Assembly (NCBI GenBank): GCA_046317855.1
Contig: JBKCVM010000154.1
Location: forward strand, 1 to 12,863
Source of the DNA: CAIOHW01 sp046317855
GTDB lineage: Bacteria; Bdellovibrionota; UBA1018
DNA: 12,863 nucleotides
Direction of reading: 5' to 3'
Positions within the stretch are counted from its first letter, which is position 1. Every line of letters starts with the position of its first letter. This document shows, piece after piece, positions 1-6,874 of this stretch. Made by a program: the position numbers and the translations under genes. Below the pieces are notes generated by a model that was given only the letters and a program-made list of their open reading frames with translations, was not told the origin of the DNA and did no database searches.

Positions 1-2
1 GC

Positions 3-1883
3 CCTGGAGTATCCCCGATTCATGCAGTGATTGAGCTCACTCGAGAGGGTAAGCTAGATTCTCGAGTCGAACCGGCGATTTTTGATCTTGCAAGTGAGAC
101 GGGCGTCAAAGTGAACGGCAAGAACGTCGTTACCCAAAAACTCTCCAGTGGTGACGAGATTGAGGTCGCAGGGGTTAGAATCCGATTTCTGATTGAGGAG
201 ATTCAGAGCTCTTCGATGGCGCCGGTAGCCCGAGTCGAGGGGCGGGCGCTTTATTCTCAGAGCTCGGTGGATCTGGGCTCTTTTTTAACGGAGCCTTCAA
301 GGCCTGTTGAGGAGATTTTTGACTATTCGGTTACCCACCGGAGTGCTCTAGAGGTCGTGATGTCCTGGCAGGGTTCGATCCTGGATGTCGCTCATTTTGT
401 AGATGAAAATGAAGTTCGAATTGGAGAATCACGGAGCGCACGTTTTGGGATTCCTTCGCTGCTCTCACAAGCCAATCACATCTTGATCACTCGCTCGCAA
501 GAGCGCTTTACGTTGCGCCTGGATCCTAAGATGAAAGGGGTCATTCAACGTGCTGGAAGACTCGAGAGCGTTGAACAGGTTTTGAACTCGGGCGGGCCAA
601 CGCTTGAGCTTAAGAAAAACGAGTTTGCAAAGCTTCAAGTGGGCGATGTCGTGTTCTATTTAAGTTTCACTCAGGCGCCTCCTCGGTTGAAGCGCGGGCG
701 AGTAGTGGAGCATGATCCGCTGTTTTGGAAGACGTTCTGGGGCTCTCTCGCAGTCACTCTGGCGCTGCTGATCGCCATGATGAACGTGAAGCTACCGCAA
801 GAGATTGAGGCCGAGGAGCTCCCTGAGCGCATTGCGACGATTCTTTATCAGCCAGAAAAGTTTTCGGCCAAGCTTCCGCCTGAGCCTAAGTCCAAACCCG
901 TTGCTGTGGAGGCTCCGTCCCGAAGTGCGCCCAAGCCACCCCCTGCGCGACCTCAAGTGACCAAAATTGACATCAAGCCAGATCCGGCCAATGCCAATCG
1001 TCCAGTTCCTCAGGAGCTGACCGGGGGGTCCTCTCGCGTGGCTGCAAACCGGCCGGCGACTCAGCTTCCGCGTCAAACTCGGGCTGAAACCAGGGCAAAA
1101 GAAGGTGAAGGCGCTCGTGCGGCCGGTAGACAAGGCGCCCGGGGATCTCAGCAAGCGGCTCCAGGTAAAACTCCGCAAGAACTGGCCCAGAGGCCCTCTC
1201 CTCAGGGAGGAAAGGGAGTCGGCGGTGCAGGACGGAGTGAGGTCAAGGACGTCGGAAACGTCGATCTTTTGAAAGGCGCAGGCGACAAGATTTTAGACAT
1301 CTTAGGAAACAGCGCAGCTCGATTGGGTAAGGATGGTGAGCGTCTCAAGGGCTTTGGAGGGTTTACCACTCAAGGAAGTGGGGGGCAGGCCCTTTCAGGA
1401 AGCGGAACCGGTGGCGGCGGAAACGCTCAGAGTTTGGGCGTAGGCGGGCTAGGTGAGAAGGGCCGAGGCGGAGGTCGAGTGGGAACGGGGCTGGGCGCAA
1501 CTGGGGATGGAGCTGGAATCATCGGTGGAAAAACTCGGGTGCTGATTCGTTCAGGCGGTCCAGAAGAAGCCGTGGTTCTGGGGGCCGTAGATGCCTCTGC
1601 GATCGAGGCAGCGCTTCTGGCCCACAAAGACGAGTTTAGGCTTTGCTATGAGCGGGAGATTAATGCTGAGAAGCCAGATCTCTCCGGAAGAGTTGGAACG
1701 AATTTTGTGATTGGTGCTGAAGGCAAAGTGACTCAAGCCGGGATTGCCTCCACTTCGCTCAATCATCCGCCGACAGAAAAGTGTGTGCTGACTGTCATTC
1801 GTCGTATCGACTTTCCAAAGCCACGCGGTGGCGGAGTGGTTCAAGTCAGCTATCCGTTTAAGTTTTCTTCTGGCAGTCGGTAA
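3..1883 (+). CDS. FHA / AgmX-PglI C-terminal domain protein, GltG-like (5' partial)
   Basis: Probable inner-membrane component of an Agl/Glt-type trans-envelope machine. The frame is open to the window edge, and the codons before the GTG at 27 read PGVSPIHAVIEL, the middle of an FHA domain, so the true start lies upstream and 27 is not the start. Order of parts: an FHA domain (to about nt 200; motifs SPIHA and VNG); a second beta-rich region (about 330-680) of the kind that precedes the membrane segment in PglI-like proteins; one transmembrane helix (about 733-790); a Pro/basic periplasmic stretch; a long Gly-rich linker (about 1330-1540); and a C-terminal AgmX/PglI domain (about 1570-1880). 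That last domain has its two hallmark cysteines (codons 1644 and 1782) and an FP...YPF end. In Myxococcus, PglI/GltG works with the AglRQS motor, and a matching ExbB/ExbD/ExbD set lies downstream here on the other strand. Orthology to GltG rather than another AgmX-family protein is inferred. Confidence 0.85.
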   Translation, partial: PGVSPIHAVIELTREGKLDSRVEPAIFDLASETGVKVNGKNVVTQKLSSGDEIEVAGVRIRFLIEEIQSSSMAPVARVEGRALYSQSSVDLGSFLTEPSRPVEEIFDYSVTHRSALEVVMSWQGSILDVAHFVDENEVRIGESRSARFGIPSLLSQANHILITRSQERFTLRLDPKMKGVIQRAGRLESVEQVLNSGGPTLELKKNEFAKLQVGDVVFYLSFTQAPPRLKRGRVVEHDPLFWKTFWGSLAVTLALLIAMMNVKLPQEIEAEELPERIATILYQPEKFSAKLPPEPKSKPVAVEAPSRSAPKPPPARPQVTKIDIKPDPANANRPVPQELTGGSSRVAANRPATQLPRQTRAETRAKEGEGARAAGRQGARGSQQAAPGKTPQELAQRPSPQGGKGVGGAGRSEVKDVGNVDLLKGAGDKILDILGNSAARLGKDGERLKGFGGFTTQGSGGQALSGSGTGGGGNAQSLGVGGLGEKGRGGGRVGTGLGATGDGAGIIGGKTRVLIRSGGPEEAVVLGAVDASAIEAALLAHKDEFRLCYEREINAEKPDLSGRVGTNFVIGAEGKVTQAGIASTSLNHPPTEKCVLTVIRRIDFPKPRGGGVVQVSYPFKFSSGSR

Positions 1884-1886
1884 GCC

Positions 1887-2297
1887 ATGCGGAGTGGGAT
1901 AGTTGGACTTGTGCTGGCGCTCGGGCTGTGGGGATGTACACGTGGGCTCGGGCTGAACCCCGGTTCGCAACTCGACCTAAAACTCTCGCTTCCTGAGGGA
2001 TATGGCTGGAACATGCAGGCTCCCTCAAGCCTAGAGCTTAGGCAGGGTGAAGAACAAATCCTGCAGAAGTGGGACACAGCCTCTTTGAGCGCTGGAGTCA
2101 TTGAGGTCAAGATTCCAGAATTAGCAGCCGGACAGGAACTCGTTCTGGATGGTCGCTTTTATTTGTGTCAAAAGACGGACACGAAGATCTGTACTCAGAT
2201 CCGTCGTCAACAGCGTGCCAGAGTCCTGAAGCAACCGAGTAAGCAGATCGAAGCAGGCATCCGGCAGGTCATTCATTGGGAGCTTGTCCATGAATAA
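1887..2297 (+). CDS. small putative lipoprotein
   Basis: A 136-residue protein of unrecognised family. Its N-terminus is a short lipoprotein signal: a positive start (MRSG), a hydrophobic core and a lipobox-like LWGC with Cys17 as the expected lipidation site, so the mature protein probably sits on a membrane facing the periplasm. The mature part looks beta-rich and has a cysteine pair spaced C-x7-C in the segment LCQKTDTKIC, a spacing that could allow a disulfide. It starts three bases after the stop of the FHA/AgmX gene, and its own stop overlaps the start of the ureohydrolase by eight bases, so the three genes are almost certainly co-transcribed. No strong Shine-Dalgarno precedes the ATG, which suggests translation coupled to the gene before it. 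A role as accessory lipoprotein of the motor complex is a guess from position only. Confidence 0.75.
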   Translation: MRSGIVGLVLALGLWGCTRGLGLNPGSQLDLKLSLPEGYGWNMQAPSSLELRQGEEQILQKWDTASLSAGVIEVKIPELAAGQELVLDGRFYLCQKTDTKICTQIRRQQRARVLKQPSKQIEAGIRQVIHWELVHE

Positions 2298-3369
2298 GTC
2301 CAGTATGAGTTCCACTCCTCAGCCCTTTGATCCAAACGCAGCAGCAACAGAAGACTCTGGTATTTTTGGTCTTCCTTGCCGAGAAGATGACTCAAAAGTG
2401 GTCTACGTTCCCGTGCCTTGGGAAGTCACCACTTCGTATGGTGGGGGAACTTCGCGCGGACCTCGAGCGATCCTTGAGGCTAGCCGTCAGGTGGATCTCT
2501 ATGACTTGGATGTGGAGCGGCCCTATGAAGCGGGACTATTCTTGCGTGAGGCACTTCCTGAAATCGTAGGTTGGAACGCAGAGGGAAAAGAGCTCGCGGC
2601 TGCAATCAGGTCTGAGGAGGACTCCCCATCCAAAATTGCTGCTCACCTAAAGAGAGTCAACGAGCTCTCCGGCCTCTTGAACGAATCGATCTATCGCGAG
2701 GTATCTGGCTTGCTGAAAAAGCAAAAAGTGGTCGGCCTGATCGGCGGAGATCACTCGAGCCCTTTTGGTGCTATTCGTGCCTATGCAGATGTGTATCGGG
2801 GGCTAGGGGTGCTGCACTTTGACGCCCATTCGGATACACGAATTGCGTACGAGGGCTTCGAGGATTCTCACGCCTCAATCATGTACAACGTCCTGGAGCG
2901 GCTGCCCGAAGTGAGGAAGCTCGTTCAAGTCGGAATCCGGGATGTCTGCGAGCAAGAGATCGATTACTGCAGCCGTCAAGGAGCTCGAGTCCGAATGTTT
3001 ACGGACCGAGAAATGTCGGCTTCGCGTTTGAGGGGAGAGTCTTTTGCGGGCTTGGCTTCTCAGATTGTTGAGGAGCTTCCAGAGAATGTTTACGTTTCGT
3101 TTGATATTGATGGGCTCGATCCCAGGTTTTGCCCCCATACAGGCACGCCTGTGCCGGGCGGACTGGATTTTTCTGAGGCTGTTTTCATTTTGCGGACCCT
3201 GGTGGAGTCAGGTCGAAAGATCGTGGGTTTTGATCTGAACGAAGTAGCTCCCGGACCTGAGGGGGCGGATCTCGCAGAGTGGGATGCCAATGTCGGGGCT
3301 AGGCTTCTTTACAAGCTTTCTGCTTTTGCCCTAGCAAGCCAGCGAGTTTTAGAGCTGCGCTCTCTTTAG
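2290..3369 (+). CDS. speB: agmatinase/arginase-family ureohydrolase
   Basis: A cytoplasmic binuclear manganese enzyme that hydrolyses a guanidino group to release urea, most likely acting on agmatine to give putrescine. All six family metal ligands are present (numbering from the ATG at 2290): His155 in GGDHS, Asp178, His180 and Asp182 in DAHSD, and Asp272 and Asp274 in SFDIDGLDP. The late NEVAP motif with the conserved acidic residue is also there. I chose ATG 2290 because GGGAG ends seven bases before it; a TTG at 2284 lies too close to that Shine-Dalgarno. The protein (359 aa) is longer than the usual roughly 300, through an extended N-terminus and a charged helical insert before GGDHS. 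Its start overlaps the lipoprotein stop, so it belongs to the same transcript. Substrate cannot be fixed by eye: arginine, guanidinobutyrate or guanidine remain possible. Confidence 0.88.
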   Translation: MNKSSMSSTPQPFDPNAAATEDSGIFGLPCREDDSKVVYVPVPWEVTTSYGGGTSRGPRAILEASRQVDLYDLDVERPYEAGLFLREALPEIVGWNAEGKELAAAIRSEEDSPSKIAAHLKRVNELSGLLNESIYREVSGLLKKQKVVGLIGGDHSSPFGAIRAYADVYRGLGVLHFDAHSDTRIAYEGFEDSHASIMYNVLERLPEVRKLVQVGIRDVCEQEIDYCSRQGARVRMFTDREMSASRLRGESFAGLASQIVEELPENVYVSFDIDGLDPRFCPHTGTPVPGGLDFSEAVFILRTLVESGRKIVGFDLNEVAPGPEGADLAEWDANVGARLLYKLSAFALASQRVLELRSL

Positions 3370-3377
3370 TTTTCTTT
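3351..3377 (+). terminator. weak terminator candidate after the ureohydrolase
   Basis: The last codons of the ureohydrolase contain AGAGC-TGC-GCTCT (3351-3363), a 5-bp stem with a 3-base loop, followed by a T-rich run (about 3364-3380). This is the only terminator-like structure between the two convergent units. The stem is short and interrupted from its T-run, so the call is weak. On the minus strand the same hairpin is followed by A residues, so it would not terminate the motor operon. Confidence 0.3.
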
Positions 3378-3378
3378 T

Positions 3379-3954
3379 TTAGCTCTCTTTTTTGAGTGCA
3401 AGAAGCCTGAAGGTTTTGAAGCCCGCCGTGGCCGCAGTGTACATGATCTTTCGGATCGTATCGTACTGAACTCGCTTGTCAGCCTGAATGGCAAGAACCC
3501 CATCAAAAGGCAGAGGATTTCCTGCTTCGTCTCTGGCCTTGGATTTTGCTCGAAGCAGTTCGGCTTGATCCTTGGCCTTCAAGAGGGCGTCGTACAGAGG
3601 CCTAATCTGTCGTCCGTCTTCAGCTAGGTCGCTTTTTTTCAAAATGTATCCGCCATCGCCTGCTGAATCGAGCAAAGCAGCCGTCATTTCGAATTCAATA
3701 ATTTTATTGTTTTCGAAAGTCATCCCCTCCGGTGTGATGATTAAGTGAAGACTATCGGGAGGTACGTCCTGCGAGGAGGAGAGAGGAAGCTTCATGCCCG
3801 GGAGGGTCGTAAAATTATTGGTGCTCGTTGAATAGCTCTTGAGCAAAAACACCAAGATGATCACGAGCACGTCGAGCATGCTAGTGAGCTGGAGTTCGAT
3901 CTCTTTAGGTCTTCTGTGAGCTCGTCTGGTGCGAATCGCTCTAAAGGCGGGCAT
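3379..3954 (-). CDS. ExbD/TolR-family stator subunit (second of pair, AglS-like)
   Basis: A 191-residue inner-membrane protein of the ExbD/TolR family, which with an ExbB-like partner forms a proton-driven stator. A basic N-terminal tail (RTRRAHRRPKE) precedes one transmembrane helix (about residues 24-40) that carries the conserved proton-path aspartate, Asp28, in the motif TSMLDVLVII. The rest is a periplasmic domain ending in the family pattern of substituents like VLAIQADKRVQYDTIRKIM. A strong GAGGAGG lies nine bases before the ATG, directly after the stop of the preceding ExbD gene. Third in the order ExbB-ExbD-ExbD, it corresponds in position to AglS of the Myxococcus AglRQS motor. TolR/ExbD of a Tol or TonB system is the alternative, but two ExbDs beside an AgmX/PglI protein favour the Agl type. 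Confidence 0.87.
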   Translation of the reverse strand: MPAFRAIRTRRAHRRPKEIELQLTSMLDVLVIILVFLLKSYSTSTNNFTTLPGMKLPLSSSQDVPPDSLHLIITPEGMTFENNKIIEFEMTAALLDSAGDGGYILKKSDLAEDGRQIRPLYDALLKAKDQAELLRAKSKARDEAGNPLPFDGVLAIQADKRVQYDTIRKIMYTAATAGFKTFRLLALKKES

Positions 3955-3969
3955 TGTCTAAGTCCTCCT

Positions 3970-4515
3970 CTAGCTTTCGCCCAGTAGATTTCCAAAAATC
4001 ACTTCTGGAAAAAGTGCTTTCACTGGTTCGTCGTTACCCGTTTGAGAGTTGGGTTTGAAGAGTGCCGGATCCGTGGGCTCAAGCACCCTCAGTGCGTCCA
4101 TGACAGCTACCAGCACATCGTAGGAAGTGGACGCGGTGGGTACGAGGACCACTTTATTTTCTTCGATGAACTGGCGTTTGATCTCGATTAAAGCCGCATG
4201 CAGGGTTGCTGTGTCAGGCATTCCCTCACCCGTGTGTGGAATGGTGGTGGACTTGATTCGTCCAAACGGGCTCCAAATCTCAGTCTCTTTCTCTCTCAGG
4301 CTCACGGTGAGTTGAAGCGGCTTTTCAATGATCTTTTGAGGGAGATCTGCCGGGCTGATCGTGGGCATCGGGGTCTCAACAGCAACCAGCGCTAGAAAGC
4401 TCATTGAAAAGAGTAAAAATCCGATCAACGTCACTAAGGCGTCCAGCATCGGGACTAGGTTGATCGAGACTTCCGAAGGGGCAGAGCGTCTTCGGGAGCT
4501 TGGGCGCTTGAGCAA
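3970..4515 (-). CDS. ExbD/TolR-family stator subunit (first of pair, AglQ-like)
   Basis: A 181-residue ExbD/TolR-family membrane protein. After a basic N-terminus comes a single transmembrane helix (about residues 20-44) with the proton-binding aspartate at Asp25 in VPMLDALVTLIGF; the periplasmic domain follows. The start is a TTG at 4515: no ATG or GTG lies in frame before Met23, which is inside the membrane helix, and GGAG sits nine bases upstream of the TTG. It begins six bases after the ExbB-like stop. By order it matches AglQ, the aglR-aglQ-aglS middle subunit. The sequence is clearly different from the downstream ExbD, so the two are not a recent duplication. The TTG start could lower its synthesis relative to its partner, which is inference. 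Confidence 0.87.
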   Translation of the reverse strand: MLKRPSSRRRSAPSEVSINLVPMLDALVTLIGFLLFSMSFLALVAVETPMPTISPADLPQKIIEKPLQLTVSLREKETEIWSPFGRIKSTTIPHTGEGMPDTATLHAALIEIKRQFIEENKVVLVPTASTSYDVLVAVMDALRVLEPTDPALFKPNSQTGNDEPVKALFPEVIFGNLLGES

Positions 4516-4521
4516 AGGTGC

Positions 4522-5178
4522 TTACTCCGATTTATGACGAAATTTTCTAGCCGAGAGCAGGTCCAGCAGCTTGACACCGTATTCATCGATTTCTTCGATG
4601 ATTCGAGACGCTTTGCTGCTGAGGATGCTGTGAGCCACCATGGTCAAAATCGCTGTGATGAGTCCAAAAGCGGTGGCGTTCATGGCTTCTGCAATTCCGT
4701 CAGCCAAAATGGCCTGACGCTGCGCAGGATCAGCAAGCGCCACGGCAGCAAAAGATTTGATCAGACCTGAAATAGTTCCGAGAAGCCCCAGCAAAGTGGC
4801 GACGTTTGCAATGAGCGCAAGGTAGGGGATCCGTCTTTCTAGCTTGGGGATCACTTCCAGGCTTGCAGCGTCAATCGCGTTCTGAATTTGCTCTTGATCG
4901 CGCGAGGCTCGTTGGAGGCCTGCCTTAATGACTCGAGGGAGGGCTGCGTTTCCGGCGCCATTACACAGTCGGATGGCTCCATCCAGATCGTTTGCCAGAA
5001 TGTACTTCTGGACTTCGAACATGAATGAATTTCCATCGACGCTCGCCTGAGAGAGTCGAATCATTCGTTCTAAGATGAAGCCCACCCCGGCAGCCATAGC
5101 TCCGGCAATCAGCCACATCGAAAAACCGCCGTGTTGGAAGGCCCCGATGATTCCCTGCAGAAAGGTTCCCGATTCCAT
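4522..5178 (-). CDS. MotA/TolQ/ExbB-family proton channel protein (AglR-like)
   Basis: A 218-residue inner-membrane protein of the MotA/TolQ/ExbB family, the partner of the two ExbD subunits encoded just downstream. Three hydrophobic segments are visible: about residues 17-37, 116-142 and 162-190, with a large cytoplasmic loop between the first two, as expected for the family. The second carries the LLGLLGTISGLIKSF signature with its conserved Thr and Gly residues; the third begins IAEAMNATAFGL, the usual TolQ/ExbB motif of a small polar residue lining the channel. GAGGAG lies eight bases before the ATG. The gene order, and the AgmX/PglI protein nearby, make AglR the closest functional match; TolQ of a cell-division Tol-Pal system is less likely because no tolA, tolB or pal is present. 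Confidence 0.9.
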   Translation of the reverse strand: MESGTFLQGIIGAFQHGGFSMWLIAGAMAAGVGFILERMIRLSQASVDGNSFMFEVQKYILANDLDGAIRLCNGAGNAALPRVIKAGLQRASRDQEQIQNAIDAASLEVIPKLERRIPYLALIANVATLLGLLGTISGLIKSFAAVALADPAQRQAILADGIAEAMNATAFGLITAILTMVAHSILSSKASRIIEEIDEYGVKLLDLLSARKFRHKSE

Positions 5179-5186
5179 GGGATTTC

Positions 5187-5205
5187 TCCTCTTTTTTTAA
5201 GAGGA
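5187..5205 (-). promoter_or_regulatory. hairpin over the ExbB-like gene's Shine-Dalgarno
   Basis: Read on the minus strand, TCCTCTT-AAAAA-AAGAGGA is a perfect 7-bp stem with a 5-base loop. Its 3' arm contains the AGAGGA of the ribosome binding site of the ExbB-like gene, whose ATG is at 5178. If formed, it would partly mask the site. Stem composition is A/T-rich apart from three G-C pairs, so stability is modest. Confidence 0.35.
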
Positions 5206-5229
5206 TACCGGAACTCAGCCGCGGGTCAA
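5202..5229 (-). promoter_or_regulatory. possible sigma-70 promoter for the motor operon
   Basis: Within the 69-base gap between trxA and the ExbB-like gene the minus strand reads TTGACC (5229-5224), a 16-base spacer, then TATCCT (5207-5202). These match five and four of six consensus bases. Initiation would fall near 5195, inside the hairpin before the gene. The motor genes may therefore be transcribed both from here and by read-through from trxA. Confidence 0.35.
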
Positions 5230-5247
5230 ACGCTTTTGCATTTTCAG

Positions 5248-5577
5248 TTAAAGGTGGCGTTGGAGGGCCTGGACAATGACGTCCTTAGGTTGATTTCCAA
5301 CGATCTGGTCCACCACTTGTCCGTTTTTAAAGATCAAAAGCGTCGGAATTCCGCGAATACTGTACTGTCCGGGTGTCACAGGATTGTCGTCGACGTTATG
5401 TTTAAAGACGTTGACCTTGCCTGCAAACTCAGTTGCCACAGCGTCGATCGTGGGAGCCAGCATTCGGCAAGGGCCACACCACTCTGCCCAGAAATCTACG
5501 AGGGCCAGCGTTTTGGACTGAAGAATGTCGGTGGGAAAGTTCTGATCGGTCGCCGTCTTTACATGAGCATTTGCCAT
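5248..5577 (-). CDS. trxA: thioredoxin
   Basis: A 109-residue cytoplasmic thioredoxin that reduces disulfides in client proteins such as ribonucleotide reductase. The redox motif WCGPC is intact (Cys34, Cys37), and the cis-proline of the fold is Pro78 in RGIPTLLIF; length and whole-sequence pattern (DFWAEWCGPCRM, FKNGQVVDQIVG) are those of classic TrxA. The frame extends back to an ATG at 5655, but that version would add 26 non-thioredoxin residues and run into gmhA; the ATG at 5577 (MANAHVKT) gives the normal length. The gene is divergent from gmhA with 45 bases between their starts, and lies upstream of the motor genes on the same strand. Confidence 0.95.
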   Translation of the reverse strand: MANAHVKTATDQNFPTDILQSKTLALVDFWAEWCGPCRMLAPTIDAVATEFAGKVNVFKHNVDDNPVTPGQYSIRGIPTLLIFKNGQVVDQIVGNQPKDVIVQALQRHL

Positions 5578-5622
5578 AAAATTTTCTCGCAACTCCGCAC
5601 AAGGAAAGGATAAGTTCGCGTT

Positions 5623-6213
5623 ATGTCTCAAAAGCCGCTGGACTATCTCATTCAAACTTCGCGCGAGTCAACATTGATCCGGGAGAGCTTTCTCAGAGAC
5701 TCTGGGGCGTTGCTGGTTGAAGCGTCGAGGCGCTTGGCCGAGTGCGTAAAAAAGGGCGGCAAGCTTTTGGTCTGCGGAAATGGGGGCTCAGCCGCAGATG
5801 CTCAGCACTTGGCGGCTGAAATGGTCGGGCGCATGCTGATGGAGCGGCGCGCTTTGCCGGCGATTGCGCTCACGACCGACACCTCCAACCTGACGGCACT
5901 GGCAAATGATTATGGGTATGAGTTTGTTTTTTCGCGCCAAATCGAGGCGCTGGCTCGAAAAGAAGACTTAGTGCTTCTGATTTCGACCTCGGGCAACAGT
6001 CCCAGTGTGATTCGTGCAGCGGAGAGTGCCAGGCGTCTGGGGTGCTCAGTAATTGGACTCACTGGAGGAACGGGTGGAAAGCTTGCTCCGCTTGTGGACT
6101 TGTTGCTCAATGTGGCCCAAGGGCAAAATTCAAGCCGTATTCAAGAAACTCATATCTTTGTAGTTCACAGTCTAGTGGATTTAATGGATCGGTTTTTCTT
6201 AACCGAAGCCTAA
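5623..6213 (+). CDS. gmhA: sedoheptulose-7-phosphate isomerase (phosphoheptose isomerase)
   Basis: A cytoplasmic SIS-domain isomerase that converts sedoheptulose 7-phosphate to D-glycero-D-manno-heptose 7-phosphate, the first step of ADP-heptose synthesis for the LPS inner core. The sugar-phosphate binding motif CGNGGSAADAQH and the STSGNSPSV loop are present. Four residues match the zinc/active-site set of GmhA by position: His62, Glu66, Gln174 and His182. That set separates it from DiaA, the related replication-initiation protein, which lacks full catalytic residues. The length of 196 aa is normal. AAGGAAAGGA lies about 12 bases before the ATG. It is followed after 38 bases by the RDD membrane protein gene. 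The other heptose genes (hldE, gmhB) are not in the window. Confidence 0.93.
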   Translation: MSQKPLDYLIQTSRESTLIRESFLRDSGALLVEASRRLAECVKKGGKLLVCGNGGSAADAQHLAAEMVGRMLMERRALPAIALTTDTSNLTALANDYGYEFVFSRQIEALARKEDLVLLISTSGNSPSVIRAAESARRLGCSVIGLTGGTGGKLAPLVDLLLNVAQGQNSSRIQETHIFVVHSLVDLMDRFFLTEA

Positions 6214-6251
6214 TTACCTAAATTGCTCATTAAAGAACGGGAGGGACGGTC

Positions 6252-6866
6252 ATGACCGGCAAGCAAGAAGAGAAGCTCTTTCGTTGGCTGCGGATGGGTC
6301 TGGTTGAGATCAGTCGCGGACTTCAAACTATTTTGCGCAGGCTAAAAGAAGCCCAAAACGAACTGGAGAACAGGGTTACGGGACCCGTGACCGAGTCTAT
6401 CTCTGAAGCGCGGCCCGCTGGCGCTCGTGATCGGTTTTTGGTGGCCCAGCGCGTGGCTGCAAAGCTTGTTGATCTTTTGATTGTGGGTCTCATGGGTGTG
6501 GTGATTCCTATTCCGCTCATCGCGCCAGTTGCGGGTTTTGTTTACAGCATTCTGGGGGATGGGCTCTCCAGCTGGGGATTTGCTGGCCAGAGCGTGGGCA
6601 AGCGGCTCATGGGGCTCCGGGTGGTGCGGCAGGACTCTGGCCGTCCGATCGGAGTACGAGAGGCTTTGGTGCGCAACCTTCCTGTTGGGGTGGCCACGTT
6701 TTTTGCGATCATTCCGCTCTGGGGGTGGATCATCTGCATTCTGGTCGGCGTACCACTCATGCTGCTTGAAATTCTGCTCATGCTGCGCATGGAAGGTGAA
6801 ACAAGGCTTGGCGACATCATGGCAGGCACGCGCGTCCTGACGACCGACAAAAAAACAAACCACTAA
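6252..6866 (+). CDS. RDD-family membrane protein
   Basis: A 204-residue inner-membrane protein with an RDD domain, a family of mostly unknown role (some members have been linked to ion transport). An amphipathic, charged N-terminal region of about 60 residues precedes the domain. The family's signature positions are visible: the Arg and Asp of RVAAKLVDLLIVG at the first membrane helix, the central GQSVGKRLMGLRVV, and the final GETRLGDIMAGTRV. Hydrophobic helices lie at about residues 73-103 and 140-178. GGGAGGG a few bases before the ATG is a strong ribosome binding site. Its stop is eight bases from the polA start, so polA is likely co-transcribed and may depend on its translation. The link to DNA repair implied by that pairing is probably only positional. 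Confidence 0.85.
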   Translation: MTGKQEEKLFRWLRMGLVEISRGLQTILRRLKEAQNELENRVTGPVTESISEARPAGARDRFLVAQRVAAKLVDLLIVGLMGVVIPIPLIAPVAGFVYSILGDGLSSWGFAGQSVGKRLMGLRVVRQDSGRPIGVREALVRNLPVGVATFFAIIPLWGWIICILVGVPLMLLEILLMLRMEGETRLGDIMAGTRVLTTDKKTNH

Positions 6867-6874
6867 ACTCTAAG

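Noticed and set aside
27..29. GTG as start of the first gene
   Set aside because: The codons before it continue an FHA motif (SPIHA) to the window edge, so the gene begins outside the window.
792..1178. Antisense open frame opposite the AgmX/PglI protein (also 1427-1627)
   Set aside because: Arises from the Pro/Gly codon bias of the real gene; no family features or ribosome binding site.
2284..2289. TTG start for the ureohydrolase
   Set aside because: It lies one base after the Shine-Dalgarno that is ideally spaced from the ATG at 2290.
3359..3390. Nine-base direct repeat GCTCTCTTT (3359-3367 and 3382-3390)
   Set aside because: Low-complexity T-rich sequence at the convergent junction; both copies are explained by coding ends.
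3379..5178. TonB-ExbBD iron uptake or Tol-Pal system
   Set aside because: No TonB receptor, tolA, tolB or pal nearby; two distinct ExbDs with an AgmX/PglI protein fit the Agl type better.
5578..5655. N-terminal extension of thioredoxin to 5655
   Set aside because: The added residues do not match thioredoxins and overlap the divergent gmhA gene.
5623..6213. DiaA instead of GmhA
   Set aside because: His62, Glu66, Gln174 and His182 form the catalytic/zinc set of GmhA.
6342..6863. Antisense frames opposite the RDD gene and overlapping frame 6529-6840
   Set aside because: Composition artefacts over a clear RDD-family gene.
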